Numbered from the stretch's first letter, positions 1-5,392 are shown. The stretch is 5,686 nt of DNA from Methanomicrobiales archaeon (GCA_012798365.1 JAAZNH010000340.1:1-5686); one strand, 5' to 3'. Notes: a model not told the origin generated them from the sequence alone. Program-made: numbers and translations.

Positions 1-711
1 CACCTCTTCGGCCAGCCGTTTGATATCCGTCCGGTGCTGGAGATCTGCGAGGACCACAATCTTGCCCTGATCGAGGACGCGGCACAGGCCCACGGGGCTG
101 AATATGAGAAGCGGAAAGTTGGCGGATTTGGTAACGGCGGCTGCTACTCGTTCTACCCGACAAAGAACATGACAACCGGTGAAGGCGGGATCATTACCAC
201 GGACGATGAAGCCTATGCTGCACGGATGCGGATGTTCATCAACCACGGCCAGAGCGAGAAGTACCGGCACTCGATGATCGGGTACAATTACCGGCTGACC
301 GATATCGGTGGCGCAATCGGGCGCGAGCAGCTCAAAAAACTCCCCGCGTTCAACCGCCGGCGGATCGAGAATGCTGCCTACCTGGACTCTCACATACGCC
401 GTGAGGGGATTATCACGCCGGCCCGGTTACCCGGGGCAACGCACGTGTACCACCAGTATGTCATCCGTGTCACACCAGACTTCCCCATGACACGGGCAGA
501 GTTCATGAAATATCTCGCGGACAAGGGAATCGGATCTGCAATCCATTACCCGATCCCGATCCACCGGCAGCCGGTGTACGAGCAGCAGGGCCCTGCAGTT
601 TCCTGCCCGGTCTCCGAGAAACTCGGTAATGAAGTCCTCTCGCTGCCGGTCCACCCGAACGTCACCCAGCCGATGCTTGATGAGATCTGCGCAGCCATTA
701 ATGGAGTGTGA
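1..711 (+). CDS. DegT/DnrJ/EryC1/StrS-family PLP-dependent sugar aminotransferase, 5'-truncated by window edge
   Basis: The frame is open from base 1 to the TGA at 709-711, giving 236 residues, so the gene begins upstream. A GTG at 34 lies inside the conserved fold and is not the start. Full-length family members run about 350-370 residues, so roughly the first third is missing. Visible family signatures are the opening HLFGQP, the PLP-contacting EDAAQAHGA block (Asp26, Gln29 of the visible part) and the PLP Schiff-base lysine in SFYPTKNMTTGEGG (Lys55). Further on are NYRLTDIGGAIG and the C-terminal IHYPIPIHRQPVY, all typical of this class. Known role: transfer of an amino group, usually from glutamate, to a keto-sugar nucleotide in the cytoplasm. 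With the next two genes it fits a WbpE-like 3-aminotransferase acting on a 3-keto-UDP-acetamido sugar. The substrate is inferred from context only; other keto-sugars are possible. Confidence 0.95.
   Translation, partial: HLFGQPFDIRPVLEICEDHNLALIEDAAQAHGAEYEKRKVGGFGNGGCYSFYPTKNMTTGEGGIITTDDEAYAARMRMFINHGQSEKYRHSMIGYNYRLTDIGGAIGREQLKKLPAFNRRRIENAAYLDSHIRREGIITPARLPGATHVYHQYVIRVTPDFPMTRAEFMKYLADKGIGSAIHYPIPIHRQPVYEQQGPAVSCPVSEKLGNEVLSLPVHPNVTQPMLDEICAAINGV
703..706 (+). promoter_or_regulatory. Shine-Dalgarno GGAG for the Gfo/Idh gene
   Basis: GGAGTGTGA at 703-711 resembles the archaeal GGAGGTGA Shine-Dalgarno. It overlaps the last codons of the aminotransferase and lies 10 nt before ATG 717. 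It supports 717 as the original start of the oxidoreductase, and so places the TAG at 777 truly inside the gene. Confidence 0.6.
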
Positions 712-716
712 ATTCT

Positions 717-1625
717 ATGGATGTCGGTGTCATCGGTGTCGGGATCATGGGCCGGAACCACGCCCGCGTGTATTCCTAGCTCAAGCAGGTGGATTCGCTC
801 TGGATTGCTGACCTGAATATGCAGGCCGCAACGGATGTGGCAAAGGCAAACGACGGGCATGTTGCACGGGATCTCGATGCCCTGCTCTCCAGCGTTGACG
901 CAGTCAGTATCTGTGTACCCACACCGTTCCACCAGAAGATCGCAGCCCAGGTCTTTGCTGCCGGGATCCCGGCGCTCATCGAGAAGCCGATCTGCCAGAC
1001 CGTGAAAGAGGCCGAGGCGCTGATCCGGATGATCCCCAAAGGCCTCACGGTCGGGGTCGGCCACATCGAGCGCTTCAACCCGATCGTTGATGAGATCCGC
1101 CGCATGGTGACAAAGCCGCTCTACATCGAGACCAAGCGGCACAACCCGGCATCGTCCCGGATTGCCGGGACCTCGGTTGTCGAGGACCTGATGATCCATG
1201 ACATTGACGTTGTCTGCACGCTCTTTGGCAATGCGCAGTATTCCATTCACAGCGCCGGCAACGCTGATGTGTGCGGGGCGCTGATGTCGGTTAACGGCAC
1301 GACCGTGTACATGTCCGCAAGCCGGAAGTCCTCCAAGAAGATCCGGTCGATCTATATCGAGCAGGAAGACTGCACGATCGAGGGCGATTACATGACGCAG
1401 GAGATCGCGGTGTACCGGAAGCCCGGACAGTATAATATCGAGAACGACCGATATGTACAGGAGAATATCATCGAGAAGGTGCTTGTCAACAAGCAGGAGC
1501 CCTTAAAGCGGGAACTCTCGATGTTCCTGGATTGTGCAAAAGCAAAAAAGCCGTTCCCGATCACGCCGGAACAGGCCCTGCACAACCTGAAGATCTCAGA
1601 AGAGATCTCAAACCAGTTCTCATAA
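717..1625 (+). pseudogene. Gfo/Idh/MocA-family NAD(P)-dependent sugar dehydrogenase interrupted by in-frame TAG at codon 21
   Basis: From ATG 717 the frame reads MDVGVIGVGIMGRNHARVYS, a perfect start of a Rossmann fold with GxGxxG, then meets TAG at 777-779. It then stays open to TAA at 1623-1625. If the TAG were sense, the protein would have 302 residues, normal for short archaeal members. Downstream signatures are intact: VPTPFH, the hallmark EKP at about residues 89-91, GHIERFNP at 115-122 and DLMIHDID at 157-164. The family oxidises a sugar hydroxyl using NAD(P). Next to a DegT aminotransferase and a UDP-acetamidosugar dehydrogenase, it fits UDP-GlcNAc(A) 3-dehydrogenase, the WbpB-type role also described in Methanococcus acetamido-sugar synthesis. 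Re-initiation at GTG 789 would lose the dinucleotide-binding loop and should be inactive. Options are a recent nonsense change (a GAG-to-TAG step would do), a sequence error, or decoding of TAG as an amino acid. Confidence 0.88.
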
Positions 1626-1632
1626 TCTCGAT

Positions 1633-1636
1633 GGAG
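1633..1636 (+). promoter_or_regulatory. Shine-Dalgarno GGAG deciding the dehydrogenase start
   Basis: GGAG sits 6 nt before ATG 1643 and overlaps the alternative ATG at 1631. Nothing similar lies at the right distance from 1631, so 1643 is the preferred start of the dehydrogenase. Confidence 0.55.
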
Positions 1637-1642
1637 ACAGTA

Positions 1643-3079
1643 ATGACCCACCTGAAATTGTCATCACTCTTAGAGAAACGCGGACCGATCAAAAAAATCG
1701 GTGTCATTGGTATGGGCTATGTCGGCATTCCCGCCGCGGCCCTCTTTGCGGATGCGCCCTGTTTTGAGAAAGTCTACGGGTTCCAGCGCGACTCCCCGAC
1801 CTCCGGCTACAAGGTTGCGATGCTGAACCGGGGCGAGAGCCCGCTGAAAGGCGAGGAGCCGGGGCTTGAGGACCTGCTCAAAAAAGTTGTCAGCGCAAAA
1901 AAGTTTGAATGTACTTCGGACTTTTCAAAAATTTCCGAACTGGATGCGGTTGCGCTCTCTATCCAGACGCCGTTTCTGAACAAGAAAGATCTCCTGCCGG
2001 ACTTTTCTGCACTCTTTGAGGGTGTCAGGAATGTTGGCCGGTACCTGAAACCGGGGATGCTCGTTGTCCTGGAATCGACCATCACGCCCGGCACCACCGC
2101 AGGGATTGCCCGCGAGATCCTGGAGAAGGAGTCCGGCCTTGTTGCCGGTGTTGATTTTGCGCTTGCCCATGCCCCTGAACGGGTGATGGTCGGCCGGCTC
2201 ATCCGGAATATCCGGGAGCATGATCGGATCGTTGGCGGCATCGATGATGTGAGCACGAAGCGTGCAACGGAACTCTATGCCCCGATCCTTACGATCGGAA
2301 AAGTCATCCCGATGTCGGCAACGGCCGCGGAAGTGACCAAGACTGCCGAGAACACGTTCCGCGATCTCCAGATCGCCGCGATCAACGAGCTGGCGCTCTA
2401 CTGCGAAGCGATGGGGATCAATGTATACGATGTCCGGACCGGTGTCGACAGCCTCAAGGGTGACGGGATCACCCGTGCCATGCTCTGGCCCGGTGCTGGT
2501 GTCGGGGGCCACTGCCTCACGAAGGACACCTACCATCTCGAACGCGGTGTGCAGGTGCTGGGAAAAGACCTGCTCGATTACCCCGCAGGTGAGCCCTCCC
2601 TCTATGTCCTTGCCCGGCACATCAACGACTTCATGCCCCGGCACATGCTCACGCTGACAAAGCAGGGCCTTGAGCGGGTCAATAAACCGCTGAAGGGCGC
2701 AAAGATTGCGCTGCTCGGCTGGGCCTTCATCGCCAACTCCGATGATGCCCGGGACCCGCCCTCGGAAACGTACCGGGACCTTGTACTCGAAGCCGGCGCT
2801 TCGGTTACGATTCATGACCCGTGGGTTGAATCCTATCCCGGCATCACGCTGGAACGCGATGTCAGCCACGTGCTGAAAAGCGCTGATGTTGTTGTTGTGA
2901 TGACCGGCCATGACATGTACAAAAAACCCACGGCCGATCAGATCAAGGCGCTGACCGGCAAGGATCATCCGGTTATTATTGATGGCCGGAACGTGATTGA
3001 TCCGGATGCGTTCATTTCCGCCGGGTTCGTATACAAGGGAATCGGCCGCGGCGACAAGAACGGGCACGCGATCCGGTGA
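1643..3079 (+). CDS. UDP-N-acetyl-D-mannosamine/glucosamine 6-dehydrogenase (WecC/WbpA type)
   Basis: A 478-residue member of the UDP-glucose/GDP-mannose dehydrogenase family. It oxidises C6 of a UDP-acetamido-hexose to a uronic acid in two NAD-dependent steps in the cytosol. In order, an N-terminal Rossmann domain carries IGVIGMGYVGIP (GxGxxG at 23-28), followed by GESPLKGEEPGLEDLL, ESTITPGTT and HAPERVMVG. The central domain has KTAEN with catalytic-type Lys233 and Asn237. GGHCLTKD follows, with the catalytic Cys291. The C-terminal UDP-binding domain has GWAFIANSDDARDPPSE and ends with IIDGRNVIDPDAF and KGIGRG. GGHCL plus the ITPGTT block point to the ManNAc/GlcNAc branch rather than UDP-glucose dehydrogenase. 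It is somewhat longer than WecC (about 420). The start at 1643 is chosen by its GGAG; the frame is open further upstream, but that part overlaps the Gfo/Idh gene. The gene begins 17 nt after the oxidoreductase, so probably shares its transcript. ManNAc versus GlcNAc substrate cannot be decided here. Confidence 0.93.
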   Translation: MTHLKLSSLLEKRGPIKKIGVIGMGYVGIPAAALFADAPCFEKVYGFQRDSPTSGYKVAMLNRGESPLKGEEPGLEDLLKKVVSAKKFECTSDFSKISELDAVALSIQTPFLNKKDLLPDFSALFEGVRNVGRYLKPGMLVVLESTITPGTTAGIAREILEKESGLVAGVDFALAHAPERVMVGRLIRNIREHDRIVGGIDDVSTKRATELYAPILTIGKVIPMSATAAEVTKTAENTFRDLQIAAINELALYCEAMGINVYDVRTGVDSLKGDGITRAMLWPGAGVGGHCLTKDTYHLERGVQVLGKDLLDYPAGEPSLYVLARHINDFMPRHMLTLTKQGLERVNKPLKGAKIALLGWAFIANSDDARDPPSETYRDLVLEAGASVTIHDPWVESYPGITLERDVSHVLKSADVVVVMTGHDMYKKPTADQIKALTGKDHPVIIDGRNVIDPDAFISAGFVYKGIGRGDKNGHAIR

Positions 3080-3084
3080 AGGAA

Positions 3085-3102
3085 TTTTTTTTTAAATTTT
3101 TT
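3085..3102 (+). terminator. T-tract terminator of the sugar operon
   Basis: Nine T (3085-3093), AAA, then six T (3097-3102) begin six bases after the dehydrogenase stop, with further T-runs near 3120, 3134 and 3155. Archaeal RNA polymerase terminates at such U-rich stretches without needing a hairpin, and no strong hairpin is seen. The minus-strand gene ends at 3172, so this is a convergent intergenic region. Confidence 0.65.
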
Positions 3103-3171
3103 CCCGAAGATCGTCCATCTTTTTACTTTGGATTTTTGTTATCGTTATTGAGCGGTTTTTTGCGACCGTTC

Positions 3172-3549
3172 TCACACCGGACCCGGCTCTGATACTTTCT
3201 GTTTTTTATCATAAACCACGACTCCTGTTTTCATTACCTGAGTAATGAATGCCAGCGGGACATCTTTCCATTCCTCAATTTCTTCAGGAGTATAGACAAG
3301 GATATCCTTTGGGATGAGAAGGCCGGCCAGCGCCCGGTTAATTATGGGGGCTCTCCGGTGCCGGGGCTCACTGGAATGCATGATAACAAGGAGATCAAGA
3401 TCACTATCCTTGTCTGGTTTTCCCGTGGCATAGGATCCAAAAAGAATGATCTTATCCGGGTTTGTAGCAGCCACAATTCTCCGGATAATAACCTGCAGAA
3501 CTGATGGCGTGAGAACGGATATCGATTTCAGAGAATCAGGTTCTTTCAT
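3172..3549 (-). CDS. Minimal nucleotidyltransferase (MNT, Pol-beta superfamily), orphan
   Basis: A 125-residue protein from ATG 3547-3549 (read on minus) to TGA. It carries the Pol-beta nucleotidyltransferase core: KIILFGSYATG (Gly38-Ser39), then DSDLDLLVI with metal-binding Asp50 and Asp52. A third carboxylate, Asp82, is in PKDILVYTPEE. The length and the GSx10DxD spacing match the MNT group. Members are typically the antitoxin halves of HEPN/MNT modules, and characterised ones add AMP units to the HEPN RNase toxin. No HEPN gene adjoins: downstream is the convergent dehydrogenase and upstream the divergent AbrB gene. It is therefore an orphan or acts on a partner elsewhere. No good Shine-Dalgarno precedes the ATG; a short-leader message is likely. 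The protein is cytoplasmic and without membrane segments. Family assignment is firm; physiological role is inferred. Confidence 0.9.
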   Translation of the reverse strand: MKEPDSLKSISVLTPSVLQVIIRRIVAATNPDKIILFGSYATGKPDKDSDLDLLVIMHSSEPRHRRAPIINRALAGLLIPKDILVYTPEEIEEWKDVPLAFITQVMKTGVVVYDKKQKVSEPGPV

Positions 3550-3581
3550 GGGAAATTATCGCTGTCTTTTTGATTTTGGGG

Positions 3582-3590
3582 AAATATTAG
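3582..3590 (-). promoter_or_regulatory. Possible TATA box for the MNT gene
   Basis: Read on the minus strand this is CTAATATTT, 32-40 nt before the MNT start codon in an AT-rich spacer. An archaeal start about 25 nt downstream would give a leader of roughly 10 nt, consistent with the lack of a Shine-Dalgarno. Weak evidence, since AT-rich spacers contain many such strings. Confidence 0.25.
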
Positions 3591-3667
3591 TTTGTGAATT
3601 ATTTCTTCTTTCTTTTCATCAACATTAAAATCTGTATTTTTTACCAGAGACATTCAGTAACCATCGT

Positions 3668-3676
3668 GAAATTATA
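3668..3676 (+). promoter_or_regulatory. Possible TATA box for the AbrB/RelE operon
   Basis: GAAATTATA lies 38-46 nt before ATG 3714. Transcription would then start near 3698-3702, leaving a leader of about 12-16 nt in which no Shine-Dalgarno is seen. The spacing fits an archaeal promoter; the match itself is only moderate. Confidence 0.3.
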
Positions 3677-3706
3677 GCGACCATCCAAATCCTCATTACT
3701 AATGAA

Positions 3707-3722
3707 GTAAGATATGTCTTAC
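3707..3722 (+). promoter_or_regulatory. Inverted repeat over the antitoxin start codon, candidate autoregulatory operator
   Basis: GTAAGA and TCTTAC form a perfect 6-bp inverted repeat around TATG, so the ATG at 3714 sits in its centre, just downstream of the predicted transcription start. AbrB-like antitoxins are dimeric DNA-binding proteins that usually repress their own operon at short dyads. The link to this antitoxin is inferred. Confidence 0.35.
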
Positions 3723-3998
3723 ATGCAGAGCATGAAAATCGGCATAACCCGGATGAGCTCAAAAGGGCAGATTGTTATTCCTGCTGACATGAGGAAGAAT
3801 TGTCCCGATGGTCAGGAGTTCCTTATCATCAATGATGGGAAGCGCTTCATTCTCAAGCATCTCACTGATTGTAAACCCGCATTCCGTGAGGATATCGAGT
3901 TTGCCAATCAGACAGAACAAGCCCTGGCTGAATATGAGAAGGGGTCATTTACCAGGAAGAGCAAGCGTGAATTTCTGGATGATCTTGAATCATGGTAA
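3714..3998 (+). CDS. AbrB/MazE/SpoVT-type antitoxin
   Basis: A 94-residue protein with an N-terminal swapped-hairpin DNA-binding motif: RMSSKGQIVIPADMRK with SSKGQIVIP at 15-23, followed by FLIINDGKRFILK closing the beta fold by about residue 48. The C-terminal half (from about 50, ending LAEYEKGSFTRKSKREFLDDLESW in essence) is charged and helical, as expected of a toxin-neutralising tail. The stop overlaps the toxin start by 7 nt (ATGGTAA), so the two are translationally coupled. ATG 3714 is taken as the start because it follows the candidate promoter; ATG 3723 and 3732 are possible and would still leave the whole DNA-binding motif. It likely represses its own operon and blocks the RelE-like toxin. 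The pairing of an AbrB-type antitoxin with a RelE-type toxin, instead of RelB, is the point of interest. Confidence 0.88.
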   Translation: MSYMQSMKIGITRMSSKGQIVIPADMRKNCPDGQEFLIINDGKRFILKHLTDCKPAFREDIEFANQTEQALAEYEKGSFTRKSKREFLDDLESW

Positions 3999-4240
3999 CG
4001 GTTGCCTACAGTTCAGGTTTTGTTAAAACGGTAAAAAAAATCCAGGATCAAAACCTGAAAGATCGCATAAAAACCCAGATACGAAAAATTGTCAATAATC
4101 CAGAAACGGGCAAGCCCATGCGGTACTGCCGGAAAAACACCCGCGAGGTGTATATCCCGCCATTCCGCCTCTCCTATTATTTTGATGCATCAGATGACAC
4201 GGTTGTTTTCCTCACGCTGTATCACAAGGATAAGCAATAA
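3992..4240 (+). CDS. RelE/ParE-superfamily toxin
   Basis: An 82-residue protein, the usual size for this superfamily. It begins AYSSGFVKTVKKI (the N-terminal strand and helix with phenylalanine and lysines typical of RelE-like proteins). A basic helix follows, then NPETGKPMRY, TREVYIPPFRLSYYF at 50-64 and a final strand ending LTLYHKDKQ at 74-82. Basic residues in the beta-sheet (Arg44, Arg47, Arg51, Arg59) and the C-terminal Tyr77-His78-Lys79 are candidates for RNA contacts, by analogy with RelE. RelE members cleave mRNA in the ribosome; ParE members poison gyrase. The motif pattern here favours RelE, but the activity is not proved by sequence. It starts inside the last codons of the antitoxin, so depends on its translation. 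Confidence 0.88.
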   Translation: MVTVAYSSGFVKTVKKIQDQNLKDRIKTQIRKIVNNPETGKPMRYCRKNTREVYIPPFRLSYYFDASDDTVVFLTLYHKDKQ

Positions 4241-4243
4241 CTG

Positions 4244-4252
4244 TTTTTTTTT
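4244..4252 (+). terminator. T-tract terminator after the toxin-antitoxin operon
   Basis: Nine consecutive T start three bases after the toxin stop, and suit archaeal U-tract termination. The tract lies in the loop of a 7-bp inverted repeat (CAATAAC 4235-4241 with GTTATTG 4258-4264), which is not the normal hairpin-then-U order, so the hairpin may be incidental. Confidence 0.6.
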
Positions 4253-4591
4253 ATCGCGTTATTGTATGGGAATGTATTCAGGGTCTGGTTTGCACAAATC
4301 ATAGGATATGTGATGGCTGATTATTCTTGGTAAAATCAAGGATATCATCTCTTAATCCTGTATCCCACCAATCGGTCAAGCAAGGAGGTCACAGAAATTC
4401 CTCTCATATGTCAAACCGGATTGGCAGACCGAATACTCTTATGTATCATAGACTGCTCCAGCGATACTCTCCTGAATAATGAGAGCAATTATGTACATCA
4501 ATGCCCCTTTTTGGTCAATTTTTGTCCGCCCATTTTCTTAGATATCTAAGAGGGGGTTTCCGGCACCTCTTTCGACGGGTACAGTCGGAAA
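4253..4591. other. About 340 bp without a convincing gene
   Basis: AT-rich sequence in which every frame is broken by several stops on both strands. The longest fragments are under about 70 codons without a credible start, or under 35 codons with an ATG, and none resembles a family I know. It does contain an isolated AAGGAGGT (4382-4389) with no start codon at a usable distance, and the palindrome listed separately at 4536-4551. It may be spacer or heavily decayed gene remains. Confidence 0.5.
4536..4551. repeat. 16-bp perfect palindrome TCTTAGATATCTAAGA
   Basis: The two 8-nt halves are exact reverse complements with no spacer, and three G-T pairs could lengthen the stem in RNA. A perfect 16-bp dyad would be expected by chance about once in 65 kb. 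It lies 40 nt beyond the stop of the minus-strand small ORF and may be a protein-binding site or mark the end of that transcript. No second copy was noticed in the window. Confidence 0.6.
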
Positions 4592-4768
4592 TTAGGGAAT
4601 GATTAACCGGTCGGAAGGAATGCCATCCTGGGGAACAAGGTTGTGTTCAGGCAGTGTCTGCAGGATCGAATGAAAGGAATAGATCCGAAGGAACCGCTCA
4701 TACCGTCCGCCTAAGGGAATTTTTGATCCTGCCTGTTTCTTTATTAGAGCAGGATTTTTGAGAAACAT
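4592..4768 (-). CDS. Small hypothetical protein (58 aa) with strong Shine-Dalgarno
   Basis: Read on the minus strand, ATG at 4768-4766 opens 58 codons to TAA at 4594-4592. The start is preceded by GGAGGAG, then a 6-nt spacer, the best ribosome-binding site in the window. Codon choice agrees with the sugar operon: all four arginines are CGG, with many ATC, CTG and TTC. The product begins MFLKNPALIKKQAG, is basic early, and continues GGRYERFLRIYSF and LPEHNLVPQDGIPSD, with no transmembrane segment or signal peptide. I do not recognise the family. It may be a complete small protein or the surviving end of a longer one. It points away from the hypothetical gene at 4797, with only 28 bp between the two starts, leaving little space for two promoters. 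If that plus-strand gene really began at TTG 4758, the two would overlap. Confidence 0.55.
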   Translation of the reverse strand: MFLKNPALIKKQAGSKIPLGGRYERFLRIYSFHSILQTLPEHNLVPQDGIPSDRLIIP

Positions 4769-4775
4769 TCATTAC

Positions 4776-4782
4776 TCCTCCG
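4776..4782 (-). promoter_or_regulatory. GGAGGAG ribosome-binding site for the 58-aa ORF
   Basis: CTCCTCC on the plus strand reads GGAGGAG on the minus strand, 7-9 nt before the minus-strand ATG at 4768 depending on how the edge is counted. It is close to the ideal complement of the archaeal 16S 3' end, and it is the main reason to believe this ORF is translated. Confidence 0.55.
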
Positions 4783-4796
4783 CCTCATGTCATCCT

Positions 4797-4991
4797 ATGC
4801 CAACTCTTGTGAGCAGCACGAAGTCCGATGATGGCATTATTGTTGTCTGGAACGAGAACGGCCAGATAAAAGATCGGTTATTCACCAGCCAGGAGCTGAG
4901 TGAGATGAAGATCGATACGGCTGATCTGCTGGACCGGCCCATGTTATACAAAATCGAGATGGAATTGAACAAATTTGTCCTGAAACGGTGA
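4797..4991 (+). CDS. Small hypothetical protein (64 aa)
   Basis: The ORF from ATG 4797 to TGA 4989-4991 gives a hydrophilic product starting MPTLVSSTKSDDG, with a short beta-like segment (GIIVVWNENGQIKDRLF at about 13-29) and an acidic-to-basic helical tail (SQELSEMKIDTADLLDRP, then YKIEMELNKFVLKR). Codon use (GAG, AAG, ATC, CGG, CTG) is natural for this genome, whereas the antisense frame is a serine-rich shadow. No Shine-Dalgarno precedes 4797; a TTTATTAG at 4740-4747 could be a TATA box giving a leader near 25 nt. A TTG at 4758 would add 13 residues but overlaps the neighbouring minus-strand start. Size and shape would suit an antitoxin or regulator, and its stop overlaps another ATG (TGATG at 4989-4993), but I recognise no family and assign no function. 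Confidence 0.6.
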   Translation: MPTLVSSTKSDDGIIVVWNENGQIKDRLFTSQELSEMKIDTADLLDRPMLYKIEMELNKFVLKR

Positions 4992-5312
4992 TGGTACGCA
5001 TTCAGTGTTGTTTTCTGGAATTTGATGATACATAATCGGGCAGTTCCCGGCCATTGCTTTCTCCATCACACTAAGGAATGCAAGCATCGGTTTGCACCAA
5101 GTTTTTTCCAGCTCCGCAATGATGATCTCCGATTCGCCCGGTGATTCCAGTCCCCCGGTTTTTTCCTAAACGGCGCCAGTATCCATCACAACCCGGGGGT
5201 CGCTACTATTAATTTTACCGGATAGCTGCACAACTTCTTGTGGGCAAATTGAGAAAACATTTGACAATCTGTCCAGACACAGAAGGTCGGGCGCGGCGAA
5301 TGGGACATCCAT
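4944..5312 (-). pseudogene. Protein-like ORF of unknown family interrupted by one in-frame TAG
   Basis: On the minus strand, ATG at 5312-5310 opens MDVPFAAPDLLCLDRL, then SICPQEVVQLSGKI and DPRVVMDTGAV. It meets TAG at 5168-5166 (codon 49) and continues in the same frame as EKTGGLESPGESEIIIAEL, KPMLAFLSVMEKAMAG and YHQIPENN, to TAA at 4946-4944. About 122 codons with one stop, natural codon use (GAG, ATC, CTG, ATG), balanced composition and mixed helix patterns argue that both halves were one gene. The frame is also open for 19 further codons upstream, to a TGA at 5372-5370, without an ATG. The last 16 codons overlap the plus-strand gene ending at 4991 and are probably not native. No family recognised. 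It follows the PIN gene on the same strand by about 110 nt. It may be a decaying gene, or one with TAG read as an amino acid. Confidence 0.5.
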
Positions 5313-5370
5313 ATGATCCGGTGAGATTTTTTTTACAAAAGAGTCCTGACAAATAATGTGTAAAACTTTT

Positions 5371-5392
5371 CAATCCGGTAATTACCACATTG
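5371..5392. repeat. Imperfect palindrome between the PIN gene and the next minus-strand ORF
   Basis: A perfect 10-bp core GGTAATTACC (5377-5386) is flanked by two mismatched pairs and then CAAT/ATTG, giving an imperfect 22-bp dyad. It lies 30 nt past the PIN stop and 60 nt before the start of the interrupted ORF, so could be an operator or transcript end. Function unproven. Confidence 0.35.

Noticed and set aside
546..1250. Long minus-strand open frame opposite the aminotransferase and Gfo/Idh gene
   Set aside because: It is the antisense of strongly recognised genes in GC-rich sequence and has no protein family features; the same applies to the one at 1925-3067.
1532..1642. Upstream extension of the 6-dehydrogenase by 37 codons
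   Set aside because: It overlaps the oxidoreductase, does not resemble the family, and the GGAG at 1633 points to ATG 1643.
3580..3713. Search for CRISPR repeats, tRNA or insertion-sequence ends in the spacers
   Set aside because: No direct repeats with regular spacing, no tRNA cloverleaf and no terminal inverted repeats with target duplication were seen.
4342..4410. Minus-strand fragment containing LLDRLVGYRI, reminiscent of a topoisomerase IA segment
   Set aside because: Only about ten residues match from memory, stops lie on both sides, and no other topoisomerase motif is nearby.
4382..4477. AAGGAGGT followed by a short ORF starting at ATG 4408 (22 codons)
   Set aside because: The spacing of 18 nt is too long for initiation and the peptide is very short with no recognisable pattern.
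4479..4676. Plus-strand frame from ATG 4479 that would run 65 codons if two TAGs were read through
   Set aside because: It is antisense to the 58-aa ORF with the good ribosome-binding site, and one TAG belongs to the palindrome; composition is that of a shadow frame.
4790..4972. Minus-strand frame opposite the 64-aa hypothetical
   Set aside because: Serine- and isoleucine-rich shadow with no ribosome-binding site; the plus-strand frame has the natural codon use.
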